Shown: positions 24,401-32,065, counted from the first letter of the stretch. The stretch is 42,260 bases of DNA from JAWXTK01 sp044433645 (GCA_044433645.1 JAWXTK010000020.1:1-42260), one strand, 5' to 3'. A program made the numbers and translations. Notes: generated by a model not told the origin, from the letters alone.

Positions 24401-24460
24401 AATGGCCAAACAGACAGAGCTATGGCAGTAAAAGACGTGTTTGATAAAAACAATAAATAG
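21431..24460 (+). CDS. DUF2723 membrane protein (TMEM260-like, putative glycosyltransferase)
   Basis: This 1009-residue inner-membrane protein has a signal-anchor at 9-28, the family hallmark PSASLWDCGEF (30-40), then GHPPGAPLF. About ten membrane helices fall in 1-300, and more near 500-610. A large soluble C-terminal part (about 610-1009) faces the periplasm and ends in TPR-like helices (LIEEGDTTRAVSALDRALEE). DUF2723 proteins have a GT-C-like topology and are related to protein O-mannosyltransferase TMEM260. That suggests sugar transfer from a lipid donor, but the substrate is unknown. It is followed after 2 bp by rnhB. Confidence 0.88.
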   Translation: MNLFKKYNLIIGWLVFAISALVYTLTIEPSASLWDCGEFIATSYKLEVGHPPGAPLFMMLGRLFTMLAPSPEYVGMMANMMSALASAFTILFLFWTITHLARKMFKGSDNELSVSDIITIISTGAIGALAYTFTDTFWFSAVEGEVYALSSLFTALVVWAIFKWENVANEPHSLRWLILIAYFMGLSIGIHLLNLLAIPALVFVYYFKKYPNTTYIGAIKATAISGAILIFVNFIIIPYSVALGAFVDRIFVNTFSLPVNSGITVFSLAVFAALGYGIWKTHKLGKVLANTILLCTTVIMLGYASYASVVIRAAANPPMNSNNPNNPYGLLSLLNRDQYGSRPLLKGPAYSSPAIDVETEDIYYLDQDGKYKKGSTVKNYVYPSEFEFFFPRMYSTRASHVNDYKVWGNVKGRQIPHQGKMVTVPTFGENLRFFFSYQLNFMYLRYFMWNFVGRQSDAQSVGEITDGNWLSGINFIDEIHLGPQENLPSEKANNRGRNRYYFLPFILGLIGMIFHLNRSPKDFTVVLWLFLMLGVVLILYFNSPPNEPRERDYIFAGSFYAFCIWIGLGVIWVKEQFDKVLKNKAVISAVATTVVCASVPVILAAENWDDHDRSHRYFARDVGFNYLQSALPNSIVMNYGDNDTFPLWYNQEVEEVRTDIRVMNMSYLGADWYIDEMKHKYNESEPVPFSMPKSKYTNNNEFVFVQEMFNRPVDIKQAMNFVRSNDARTQTVIAGKSIDLIPAKTLALPVNKQNAIESGIVKAEDYDKMVDTVFITLSKSNLDRGEWMLLDLLAEFDWKRPLYFTQTHTVAPLGLRDYLQFDGYAYRLVPIKTEYKSALNIGRIDTEYLYDKLMNTFRYGNIKDERVYVDYFIQNNLSASQTRNAFARLANQLIEEGDTTRAVSALDRALEEIPLSQIRHSYINTMPIIKSYYKAGETDKANAVFDDYFRVLGEYVSYYSSFTGKHRILVEQDMEEKMSLLAEMYSVARENGQTDRAMAVKDVFDKNNK

Positions 24461-24462
24461 TC

Positions 24463-25038
24463 GTGCAGTTAAGTTTTCAGGACAAGTTACTTGAGGCTGG
24501 ATGCGACGAGGCTGGGCGTGGATGCTTGGCCGGGAGCGTATTTGCAGCAGCAGTAATTTTACCTAAGGATTTTTTTCATCCTCAGCTCAATGACTCTAAA
24601 AAAATGAGCGAAAAGAGCAGATATAAACTGCGCGAAATAATAGAAACCTCGGCAATAGCATGGGCTGTAGCCGAGGTTTCTGCTCAAAGAATAGACGAGA
24701 TAAACATCCTAAACGCCTCGTTTGAGGCTATGAATATTGCAGTGTCTAAATTGCAGGTTACCCCCGAACTGTTATTAATTGACGGGCCTATGTTTCGCAC
24801 CCTGGGGACTATACCTTATGAATGTATGGTTAAGGGAGACGCGCGCTTTATGAATATTGCAGCAGCATCGGTTCTGGCCAAGACTTATAGAGATGATTAC
24901 ATGGCAGAGCTTAATAAACTCTACCCCAACTATGGCTGGGCTAAGAGCAAGGGTTACCCCACCAAGGCTCATCGCGAGGCTATCCAAGAACATGGCCTAA
25001 GCCCCTATCACCGAAAGAGTTTTATACACAACAAATAA
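24463..25038 (+). CDS. rnhB: Ribonuclease HII
   Basis: RNase HII cuts RNA in RNA-DNA hybrids and removes single ribonucleotides from DNA. The 191-residue protein has the catalytic DEAGRG (16-21), the second acidic region LNDSKKMSEKSR, and LLIDGP. I use the GTG at 24463, only 2 bp after the stop of the preceding gene; the motif spacing fits and there is no upstream ATG. Translation is likely coupled to the DUF2723 gene. Confidence 0.95.
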   Translation: MQLSFQDKLLEAGCDEAGRGCLAGSVFAAAVILPKDFFHPQLNDSKKMSEKSRYKLREIIETSAIAWAVAEVSAQRIDEINILNASFEAMNIAVSKLQVTPELLLIDGPMFRTLGTIPYECMVKGDARFMNIAAASVLAKTYRDDYMAELNKLYPNYGWAKSKGYPTKAHREAIQEHGLSPYHRKSFIHNK

Positions 25039-25044
25039 AAACGA

Positions 25045-25164
25045 GGGCAACTAATAAGCATTCATCTGCTGCCTTCTAGCTTTTCATCCTAATACTCACG
25101 TACCTTAAGTACGCTCCGTTTAGGCTGAAAATCAGAGCGTTGCAGCTAAACACTTATTAACCAC
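25045..25164. repeat. Long imperfect intergenic hairpin
   Basis: Nested arms pair over about 115 nt: TAATAAG/CTTATTA (25052-25058 with 25153-25159), CTGC/GCAG, TTTTCA/TGAAAA (25081-25086 with 25126-25131), CCTAA/TTAGG (25088-25092 with 25120-25124), and CGTAC-CTTAA-GTACG (25099-25113) at the tip. The tip resembles TGTAC-TTTA-GTACA of the repeats near 19.7 kb. It lies in the 3' region of rnhB. Confidence 0.75.
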
Positions 25165-25178
25165 CCTTAGTTAAATGC

Positions 25179-25216
25179 AAAGGGAGCAACTTCTTAGTCA
25201 CTCCCTTTCTTTTGTT
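25179..25216. terminator. Terminator between rnhB and the small secreted protein gene
   Basis: The stem AAAGGGAG/CTCCCTTT (25179-25186 with 25201-25208) has a 14-nt loop. CTTTTGTT follows on the plus side, and only a weak T-run on the minus side. Confidence 0.7.
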
Positions 25217-25236
25217 AATTGTTTAAGTACAATTAA

Positions 25237-25536
25237 TTACTCAGCTTGTGCAGCTTTTTTTGCTTGTGCAGCAGCTTTGATAGCTTCTTTTTGTTCTTCA
25301 GTTAGAACGCCAAGAGCTTGGTTCTTTTTAGCTCTGTTGGCAGCTTTAGGAGCAACGCCTTCTTCTGCTGGTGCAGAGTAAATCTCTGTAAGTTGAGCTT
25401 TTTGTTCGTCAGTTAGTGTACCACCAACTTGTTTGTTCATAGCAGCAACTTTTTTAGCAGCAGGAGCAGCAGCAGCAACTGGAGCAACTTGTAAAGCAAA
25501 CATAGCTACAAGTAGAGCAAGAAATAATTTTTTCAT
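25237..25536 (-). CDS. Small secreted LTxxQ-like protein, paralog 1
   Basis: This is a 99-residue protein with an N-terminal signal peptide (about 1-23, MKKLFLALLVAMFALQVAPV). The mature part is Ala/Lys-rich and contains two motifs of the form LTxEQK (LTDEQKAQLTEIY at 41-53 and LTEEQKEAIKAA near 78-89). These resemble the LTxxQ motifs of the Spy/CpxP family of periplasmic chaperones, though the protein is shorter. It is 75% or more similar to the next gene. It has its own promoter. Function is inferred only from the motif. Confidence 0.8.
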   Translation of the reverse strand: MKKLFLALLVAMFALQVAPVAAAAPAAKKVAAMNKQVGGTLTDEQKAQLTEIYSAPAEEGVAPKAANRAKKNQALGVLTEEQKEAIKAAAQAKKAAQAE

Positions 25537-25576
25537 TTGTAAAGTTTTTTATTGTTATGTATTAATGTACTTATTA

Positions 25577-25607
25577 CAAAGATACAATCTTTTATTTGAA
25601 AAACCAA
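25577..25607 (-). promoter_or_regulatory. Promoter of LTxxQ-like paralog 1
   Basis: TTG (25607-25605), 20 nt and TATCTTTG (25584-25577) on the minus strand lie close to the sigma-ABfr consensus, about 40 bp before the ATG. Confidence 0.65.
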
Positions 25608-25700
25608 GAATTTTGTTTAAAAAGTTCGTAAAGATACACTTTCATACAGTCCTAAAGCTTTTTTTGCTTGATTTCTATCGCATGGGGATTGCTCAGCTTG

Positions 25701-26000
25701 TTATTTTTTAGCTTCAGCAGCAGCTTTGATAGCTTCAGCTCTAGCCGCTTTTTGTTCTTCAGTTAGAACAGCAATGGCTTTGTTTACTTTAGCTCTATTA
25801 GCAGCTTTAGCAGAAACACCTTCTTCTGCAGGAGTAGAGTAAATCTCAGCGATTTGAGTTTTTTGTTCGTCAGTTAGTGTGCCGCCAACTTGTCTGTTTA
25901 TAATAGTTACACCTTTATTAGTTGCAGCATCATTAGCTACAACGGGAGCAACCTGTAGTGCAAACATGGCCACAAGTAGCGAAAGAAATAGTTTTTTCAT
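25701..26000 (-). CDS. Small secreted LTxxQ-like protein, paralog 2
   Basis: This 99-residue tandem paralog of the downstream gene has the same signal peptide (MKKLFLSLLVAMFALQVAPV) and the same two LTxEQK blocks. It differs in the linker after the signal and lacks the last Ala/Gln-rich residues. Each copy keeps its own promoter, so the duplication included the control region and the two can be regulated separately. Confidence 0.8.
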   Translation of the reverse strand: MKKLFLSLLVAMFALQVAPVVANDAATNKGVTIINRQVGGTLTDEQKTQIAEIYSTPAEEGVSAKAANRAKVNKAIAVLTEEQKAARAEAIKAAAEAKK

Positions 26001-26034
26001 TTTTAAATTTTTATTGTTGTAAATATAATTAAAT

Positions 26035-26065
26035 CAAAACTACAATATTTTATTAGAAATCACAA
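26035..26065 (-). promoter_or_regulatory. Promoter of LTxxQ-like paralog 2
   Basis: TTG (26065-26063), 20 nt and TAGTTTTG (26042-26035) on the minus strand show the same architecture and spacing as paralog 1, but with different sequence. Confidence 0.6.
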
Positions 26066-26074
26066 TACTTTTGT

Positions 26075-26554
26075 CTAAAAAAGTTCACAAATCTGTGCTT
26101 TTATATACTCAACAAGCGTTTTTAGATTGATTTCTATCTGCATCCCCCTCACTCCTGCGCTAACATATATGCTCTCAAATTCAAGGCAAGTGCTATGAAT
26201 AAAAGTAGGAAAAAGCTTTTTCATCCCAACGGGCGAGCATGCCCCACGTATGTAACCCGTAGTGGGGAGCAATTCTTTCATGGGTATCATATCAGCATTT
26301 TTATTGCCCGAGAGCTTAGCTGCTTTTTTCAAATCAACCTGCTTATCTCCTGGAATCACGCATACAAAGATTCCATTTTTATCACCCCTTAAGACCAAAG
26401 TTTTAAACACCTGGGCTACATCTTCGCCCAGGGATTCAGCCACATGCTCGGCTGCAAGATTATTTTCATCCACCTCATAAGGGATTAATTTATAATCTAT
26501 CTTTGCGCCTTCGAGCAGTCTTACGGCGTTGGTCTTACTTAATTTCTTTGCCAT
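26075..26554 (-). CDS. ybaK: YbaK/EbsC-type Cys-tRNA(Pro) deacylase
   Basis: YbaK hydrolyses mischarged Cys-tRNA(Pro). The chosen start (MAKKLSKTNAVRLL) gives 159 residues; an ATG three codons upstream is also possible. Conserved features include VFKTLVLRGDKNG, the strand FVCVIPGDKQVDLKKAAKLSGNKN-type core with the key lysine, and YIRGACSPVGMKK, where the GxxSPxG loop forms the substrate pocket. It is a stand-alone gene, upstream of the LTxxQ-like pair on the same strand. Confidence 0.92.
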   Translation of the reverse strand: MAKKLSKTNAVRLLEGAKIDYKLIPYEVDENNLAAEHVAESLGEDVAQVFKTLVLRGDKNGIFVCVIPGDKQVDLKKAAKLSGNKNADMIPMKELLPTTGYIRGACSPVGMKKLFPTFIHSTCLEFESIYVSAGVRGMQIEINLKTLVEYIKAQICELF

Positions 26555-26600
26555 TAGCTTCATGTTTTAAAGAGGTAAAGTTAGCTTTTTTTTCTAACTT

Positions 26601-27005
26601 CTAAGGCCTAAATTGCTGAAATAATTGCCAGCCACTCTCCACTGCATCTTTTTGAGCAGGCACGCCATTTTCCATATAACTCATGGCCGAAACAAGGGCT
26701 AACATTTCTTCTTTGGAGTTAATATTTAGCTTTTGATTCTTATCAATTTTAGCTTGCTTTGCCACAAAATCTATATAATTATCAGTGTGGTTCTCACACG
26801 GTGGCGCATAACGCGCAATAATCTGCGTGATAGTCTTATAGTCTCGCCTAAGGTAACTATCTATTAGCACAAACATAGCTCTGTAACCCCACTCAAGGTT
26901 TAGGAATTGTTTAAATGAATTGTCGGTTGAAGTGATTTCGCCCTTGTATGTTACTTTTGATAAACGAATATTGCCTGGGTTGTTGTTTTTAAGTCCTCTA
27001 CTCAT
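26601..27005 (-). CDS. Small protein of the phage-like NNPGNIR family
   Basis: This 134-residue protein starts SRGLKNNNPGNIRLSKVTYK and contains FKQFLNLEWGYRAMFVLIDS and IARYAPPCENHTDNY. These are hallmarks of a family seen both in Bacteroidota chromosomes and in phages, often labelled structural protein P5 and thought to act on peptidoglycan. There is no signal peptide and no other phage gene nearby, so it is either a domesticated or independently carried gene. Enzyme activity is not shown by the sequence. Confidence 0.75.
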   Translation of the reverse strand: MSRGLKNNNPGNIRLSKVTYKGEITSTDNSFKQFLNLEWGYRAMFVLIDSYLRRDYKTITQIIARYAPPCENHTDNYIDFVAKQAKIDKNQKLNINSKEEMLALVSAMSYMENGVPAQKDAVESGWQLFQQFRP

Positions 27006-27066
27006 AATGTTTTTAGCGCAAATATCACACTAAAGGAGGCCAAAAGTTTCTACAACCTCTGAATTT

Positions 27067-27522
27067 TTACACCCTCATAGCACGCGCCATTTCGCGCTTA
27101 GCATCTTTTTCTTTGATATAATCACGCTTGTCGTAGTTTTTACGACCACGTCCAAGACCTATTATCATCTTAGCCAAGCCTCGCTCCGAGATAAACAGCT
27201 TCATGCCAACTATGGTCAAACCCTTATCCTGAAGTGCACGCTCTAATTTAGCAAGCTCGCGCTTTTGCAGCAATAATTTTCTATCACGCTTAGGGGCATG
27301 ATTATTATAAGAACCCCACGCATACTCAGAGATATTAAGCCCACGCACCCATAACTCGCCATTGTTGAAATAACAATAACAGTCCACCATAGATGCTTTG
27401 CTAAGACGCAGGGCTTTAATCTCAGTACCGACCAACACTATGCCTGCTGTGTAGGTGTCTAAGATTTCGTAGTCAAAGCTCGCGCGCTTGTTCTTAATTG
27501 ATATGTTTTTATAGTCTGCCAT
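27067..27522 (-). CDS. smpB: SsrA-binding protein SmpB
   Basis: SmpB binds tmRNA and brings it to stalled ribosomes. The 151-residue protein has the OB-fold core (NKRASFDYEILDTYTAGIVL, GTEIKALRLSKASMVDCYC) and a basic C-terminal tail (GRGRKNYDKRDYIKEKDAKR) that enters the mRNA channel. The tmRNA gene itself is not in the window. The promoter lies partly inside the secDF terminator. Confidence 0.97.
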   Translation of the reverse strand: MADYKNISIKNKRASFDYEILDTYTAGIVLVGTEIKALRLSKASMVDCYCYFNNGELWVRGLNISEYAWGSYNNHAPKRDRKLLLQKRELAKLERALQDKGLTIVGMKLFISERGLAKMIIGLGRGRKNYDKRDYIKEKDAKREMARAMRV

Positions 27523-27535
27523 AATTCTTTAAGGG

Positions 27536-27565
27536 CAAAGGTAATAAAAAAAAAGCCCTCAGCAA
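27536..27565 (-). promoter_or_regulatory. smpB promoter overlapping the secDF terminator
   Basis: On the minus strand TTG (27565-27563) lies in the loop of the terminator hairpin. Exactly 19 nt further is TACCTTTG (27543-27536), 14 bp before the smpB ATG. The T-run of the terminator forms part of the promoter spacer. Confidence 0.7.
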
Positions 27566-27580
27566 AATACCGAGGGCTAA
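27546..27580 (-). terminator. secDF terminator
   Basis: On the minus strand AGCCCTC/GAGGGCT arms (27578-27572 with 27560-27554) are followed by nine or more T. It ends the secDF transcript about 25 bp after the stop. Confidence 0.9.
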
Positions 27581-27602
27581 GTGAAAAAAATTCTAAAAAG
27601 AA

Positions 27603-30575
27603 TTATTTTTTATTCGCTAATTTCTTTTTCATGAAATCAAATGCAACTGGAGTGGCAACGAAAACAGAAGAGAAAGTACCGATAACAACACCAAACATAA
27701 GTGCAAATATAAAGCCACGGATTACCTCGCCACCGAACAAGAAGATAGCTAACAACACTACAAAAGTAGTGCCTGCAGTAGTTACTGTACGAGCCAGTGT
27801 GCTGCTAATAGCTTTGTTGATATTATCTTTCATCGAGCGTTTTGGGTAAAGCGTTTGGTACTCACGGATACGGTCAAAGATAACCACAGTGTCATTGATA
27901 GAGTAACCAATAATAGTCAAAATCGCAGCGATAAATGCTTGGTCTATCTCTAAATTGAAAGGCAATACCCCGTGCAATAGAGAGAAAATACCCAAAGTCA
28001 AAATAGCATCGTGAGCTAGTGATGCGATACCACCAAGACTCCATTGCCATTTTTTGAATCGTAGCATAATGTAAAGTGCAATCGCAATTAACGAGAACAA
28101 TACAGCGATTATAGAATTAACTTTAATATCGTTTGCAACGCTAGGACCAACTTTATCTGAACTTATGATACCATAAGTGTTTTCGTTAGTTACAAAATCA
28201 TTTTGTGAAATAGCCTCAACATAAAGTGGAGCTAGAGCTTTGTAAATCAAGCCGTCAACCTCTGCTGTAACACCTTCGCTAGAATCGTTATATTTATATT
28301 GAGTAACGATACGCATTTGGTCTTCGCCACCAAATTGTTTAACCTCAAAACTTTCAGCAGTTTCATCACCACCTACAAATACTTTCTCTAGTGACTCACG
28401 CACCTCGGTTGCAGTAACATTTTGGTCAAAACGAACTACATAAGCACGACCACCCGAGAAATCAACACCATAGTTAAGACCACGAGTAGAAAGAGAAACA
28501 ATAGACACCAAAATAAGTAGACCTGAAACGATGTAAGTAACCTTGCGCGCTTTCACAAAATCAAGGCTTACATTATAAAGGAAGTTCTCAGTGAATTTAT
28601 TAGAGAAGTGGATTTTTTTACCTTTGTTAAGTAGCGACACAAACAACATACGAGTGATGAAGATAGCACAGAACAGTGAAGTAATAATACCTATAATAAG
28701 AGTAGTAGCAAAACCTTGAACTGGGCCTGTACCAAAGATAAATAGTACGATACCAGTAATAAGAGTAGTTGCATTACCGTCTATAATAGCTGAGTAAGCA
28801 TTTTTGAAACCATCAGAAAGCGATAAGCTCAGTCCCTTACCTGCTCTAAGTTCTTCCTTAATACGCTCATATATAATAACGTTAGCATCCACAGCCATAC
28901 CCATAGTAAGCACGATACCGGCAATACCAGGAAGTGTTAATACAGCACCAAACGAAACTAATACTCCAAACAAGAAGAATAGATTGGCGATAAGTGCGAT
29001 ATTAGCAACAAGACCAGCTGTTTTATAGTAGAAGAGCATATAAATCAACACCAAAATAAATGCTAGGATAAATGACATCATACCAGCGTTGATAGATTCC
29101 TCTCCAAGTGATGGACCAACAACAGTATCTTGAATAATACGTGCAGGAGCTGGCAATTTACCAGATTTAAGCACGTTGGCTAAGTCTTTCGCCTCATTGA
29201 TAGTAAAGTCACCAGTGATTTGCGAGCTACCACCTGTAATCTCGCCGTTAACACGAGGAGCAGAGTACACATAGCCGTCCAAAACGATAGCAATGCAGTT
29301 ACCCACATTATCAGCAGTTAGTCTTGCCCAAGCTCTAGCGCCCGTAGCATTCATTATCATAGAAACCTCAGCCGTAGCACCGTGTTGCGAGTATTCTTCG
29401 CGAGCCTCAACAACAGCACCACCATCTAGAGGAGCTTTGCCGTCGCGTGTGTTAGCTTTGATAGCATAAAGATCAAAATAATTTCCTGCATCATCAATAG
29501 CTTTGATACCCCAATAAAGTTTAATATCACGAGGAAGCATAGCTTTTACTTGAGAAAGTGCAAGGTAAGAATTTACGGTTGCAGTATCCGTAGCCAAAGC
29601 GTGACCAATCACAGCACCTGCGCCAATTTGGCCAGATGAAGGATCTACAACAGGGCTAAGTTTTGCAAATAATGGGAATTGAGCCAACACATCATCACCC
29701 TCTTTTAGAGAGTCAACTTGAGGTATTTCATTTAGCAATTCCACTTCGTTTTTTGCCTCTGGAGCATCAGCTTTTTTAGCAGGAGCTTGTTTGCTAGCAG
29801 CCAAATAATCTTTAACTACTGTGTTAGCTTGTTCAAGTATAGGATAGATTTGAGAGTTGTCATAAGTAGCCCAAAACTCAAGTGAAGCTGTTCCTTGAAG
29901 AAGTTTACGCACACGCTCTGGTTCTTTAACCCCTGGAAGCTCTACTAAGATACGTCCTGAGTTTTCAAGGCGTTGGATATTAGGTTGAGTCACACCAAAA
30001 CGGTCGATACGGTTACGCAACACGTTAAATGAGTTAGAGATTGCGCCGTCAGCTTGGTCTCTGATAACTTTTATAACCTCCTCGTTAGTTGAGTTTGGAT
30101 TAACAAGATCTTTTAACTCTGGAGTATTAAAGATATAGGCCAATGGAGCGTTGTTAGACAATTTAGCATAAGAATCACTAAACAAAGTGATGAAATCTGC
30201 CGAGCTAGTATTTTGAGCTTTTTCAGTCTCAGTTAACGCTTGGTTAAAGATAGGGTCTTTGCTATCATTTGATAATGCTCTAACAACATCTTTCACAGAT
30301 ATCTCTAGCATTACGTTCATACCACCTCTAAGGTCAAGACCTAAGTTGATTTCTTTTTCTTTACATTCTTTGTAGTTAAATTTGATGAAACCAAGATTGA
30401 AAACAGTCTCAGATTTCATTGAGTCAAGATAAACTTGCTCTTTTTGAATGTCGCCTTGAGCATACAGCTCAGCTTGTTTCTCTACTCGTTTGCTAACGAA
30501 AGAGAACGATAGTTGATAAGCACAAGCAATAGCTAATACTATTGCTAAAAATTTAAGTGCACCTTTGTTCTGCAT
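27603..30575 (-). CDS. secDF: Fused protein-export membrane protein SecDF
   Basis: SecDF uses the proton gradient to pull secreted proteins through SecYEG. The 990-residue fusion is typical of Bacteroidota. The SecD half has a first membrane helix at 8-25, LGLDLRGGMNVMLEI, a long periplasmic domain with an Ala/Lys-rich insert near 250-275, the motif IAIVLDGYVYSAP, and five helices at about 490-655. The SecF half has GLNYGVDFSGGRAYVVRF near 705-722 and five more helices, with GYSINDTVVIFDRIRE. A promoter -7 box TATTTTTG lies at 30660-30653 on the minus strand. Confidence 0.97.
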   Translation of the reverse strand: MQNKGALKFLAIVLAIACAYQLSFSFVSKRVEKQAELYAQGDIQKEQVYLDSMKSETVFNLGFIKFNYKECKEKEINLGLDLRGGMNVMLEISVKDVVRALSNDSKDPIFNQALTETEKAQNTSSADFITLFSDSYAKLSNNAPLAYIFNTPELKDLVNPNSTNEEVIKVIRDQADGAISNSFNVLRNRIDRFGVTQPNIQRLENSGRILVELPGVKEPERVRKLLQGTASLEFWATYDNSQIYPILEQANTVVKDYLAASKQAPAKKADAPEAKNEVELLNEIPQVDSLKEGDDVLAQFPLFAKLSPVVDPSSGQIGAGAVIGHALATDTATVNSYLALSQVKAMLPRDIKLYWGIKAIDDAGNYFDLYAIKANTRDGKAPLDGGAVVEAREEYSQHGATAEVSMIMNATGARAWARLTADNVGNCIAIVLDGYVYSAPRVNGEITGGSSQITGDFTINEAKDLANVLKSGKLPAPARIIQDTVVGPSLGEESINAGMMSFILAFILVLIYMLFYYKTAGLVANIALIANLFFLFGVLVSFGAVLTLPGIAGIVLTMGMAVDANVIIYERIKEELRAGKGLSLSLSDGFKNAYSAIIDGNATTLITGIVLFIFGTGPVQGFATTLIIGIITSLFCAIFITRMLFVSLLNKGKKIHFSNKFTENFLYNVSLDFVKARKVTYIVSGLLILVSIVSLSTRGLNYGVDFSGGRAYVVRFDQNVTATEVRESLEKVFVGGDETAESFEVKQFGGEDQMRIVTQYKYNDSSEGVTAEVDGLIYKALAPLYVEAISQNDFVTNENTYGIISSDKVGPSVANDIKVNSIIAVLFSLIAIALYIMLRFKKWQWSLGGIASLAHDAILTLGIFSLLHGVLPFNLEIDQAFIAAILTIIGYSINDTVVIFDRIREYQTLYPKRSMKDNINKAISSTLARTVTTAGTTFVVLLAIFLFGGEVIRGFIFALMFGVVIGTFSSVFVATPVAFDFMKKKLANKK

Positions 30576-30865
30576 TAGTTTTTATAATTAAATGTTTGTT
30601 TTTGTCATGTTTTTCTCTTAGCTGACAGCGCGTTAATTCAGCCAACGAAACGCAAAAATATAAAAAAAATCGTAATTCTCGCAATTTCTCGGCTTTTTTG
30701 TTATATAATAAGGTGTAAATTAGTTTTTAGTTTCTAGTTTTTAGTTTTTAGAGGGCATTTTTTGTATGTATTTAGCCACTTTGCTCTCACCCTGAACTCG
30801 ATTCAGGGTCTCTCTCATACTTGGTCTAAATACGTAAGAATCAATAACTCATAACTTCACCCCTC
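30576..30865. other. 290-bp gap upstream of secDF, with promoter and hairpin
   Basis: It holds the secDF -7 box (30653-30660, minus strand) and an AT-rich stretch with repeated TTTTTAGTTT units (30722-30751). The structured palindrome at 30765-30836 is also here. No gene is seen. Confidence 0.7.
30765..30836. repeat. Structured palindrome between the lipoprotein gene and secDF
   Basis: The outer arms TATGTATTTAG/CTAAATACGTA (30765-30775 with 30826-30836; one G-U pair) enclose ACCCTGAA-CTCGA-TTCAGGGT (30789-30809). There is no T-run on either side, so it is not a plain terminator. Confidence 0.75.
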
Positions 30866-31930
30866 CTATTTCACAGGCCACAAACGCAGCTCCATATCAG
30901 CGCTAGGAATCACGCCATCTTCAGTGTCGCAATACGAAGGAACGGTAAGCGAAGAAGAAATCTTAGTCATAGTAAACGGCCCTACAAGCATCTCATAAGA
31001 GTTGAAGCCAAGTCCTGAATCAGCTAGATATCTCCAATACTCCGAGTTATAATAATAAGTTTGTATCATAGTAGACACTGTCTTAACTATCTCTCCATCA
31101 TCTGTTTTTGCCACCTGGGCGCACTCGATTACTACTTGGTCAGTTTCATTTTCCAAAGCTGGTGCCGTGAGTGCCGTAAAATCACCATAATCATCTGGCG
31201 TAAGCAACGTTAGCGAGGTAGTATCAATATTTACAGCCATGGTAGCATAAGGATACGATGAACTTGCCGAGTGCGTATTATAACCCTTAACAGTCCAACT
31301 GCCGTCAGCCTCAAAATTAGCTAAAACACCTGTGTACCAGCCTTTTGCAGACAAATCTAGGCCACAAATCTGCATATCTGCAAGATAACTTTCTTTAATA
31401 ACAACATGAATTTTCAGGCTCTCGCCAGCTACATAAGACGAAGTAGATTCCAATTCCCAAGTGCCATACCAAGCGTCCGTAGCCTCGCCCGTAAGCCCAC
31501 TTTCAGTGGTAAATGTTTTGATAGATAGAGAAGATATAACCTTTGTTTGTGCATCATTTACGGCAAAAGCGCAAGCTGCATAAGTATCATTAGGATTCAA
31601 ATTTATTATCCCTGCCGAACTTGAGCCCTCGTGAAGATAATAGCTTTGCCAAGAAGTAGTACTAGAAACTAAACTAAAAAGTGTTTCAGTAATTTCATCT
31701 CCTGTCATACTTTCTAGCTTGTCCGACCATTCCGACACATTCACATAAGCAACCACATAATTTCTAGTTGTGTCGCTAGGGGTAAATCCTAAAACAGCCG
31801 ATGTGGTGCTCACACTTCTAACTTCTATGTCTATTTCAAAGTCACTAAGCCATTGCGTTCCGGCATCCTCATCACTACAAGAAGTAAAACCAAGGGTTAA
31901 GGCCAACAAAAAATAAAATATTCGTTTCAT
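30866..31930 (-). CDS. Putative surface lipoprotein of unknown function
   Basis: This 354-residue protein has a lipoprotein signal peptide ending at the lipobox FTSC (C19). The acidic SDEDAG that follows resembles the Bacteroidota lipoprotein export signal, so surface exposure is likely. Residues about 30-140 look like a fibronectin type III-like domain (IEVRSVSTTSAVLGFTPSDT). The rest is beta-rich, with aromatic and Ser/Thr-rich strands and DAWYGTWELES at the domain boundary. No catalytic motif is visible. It stands alone, and no SusC/D partners are near. Confidence 0.8.
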   Translation of the reverse strand: MKRIFYFLLALTLGFTSCSDEDAGTQWLSDFEIDIEVRSVSTTSAVLGFTPSDTTRNYVVAYVNVSEWSDKLESMTGDEITETLFSLVSSTTSWQSYYLHEGSSSAGIINLNPNDTYAACAFAVNDAQTKVISSLSIKTFTTESGLTGEATDAWYGTWELESTSSYVAGESLKIHVVIKESYLADMQICGLDLSAKGWYTGVLANFEADGSWTVKGYNTHSASSSYPYATMAVNIDTTSLTLLTPDDYGDFTALTAPALENETDQVVIECAQVAKTDDGEIVKTVSTMIQTYYYNSEYWRYLADSGLGFNSYEMLVGPFTMTKISSSLTVPSYCDTEDGVIPSADMELRLWPVK

Positions 31931-31975
31931 ATTCCAAGTTTAAATTTTAGATTATCGGGGGGAGTTCACTCCTGG

Positions 31976-32040
31976 GAAAAAAAGAATCTCCATTTTGCAA
32001 AAATAAGAAAAATTATCTTTTTCTATGCAAAATGGAGATT
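31976..32040. terminator. Strong terminator after hpf
   Basis: There is a perfect 15-bp stem AATCTCCATTTTGCA/TGCAAAATGGAGATT (31985-31999 with 32026-32040). Its 26-nt loop also pairs internally (AGAAAAA/TTTTTCT). On the minus strand it is followed by a T7 run. Confidence 0.85.
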
Positions 32041-32065
32041 TTAATTTACTAAAATGCTCTACACT

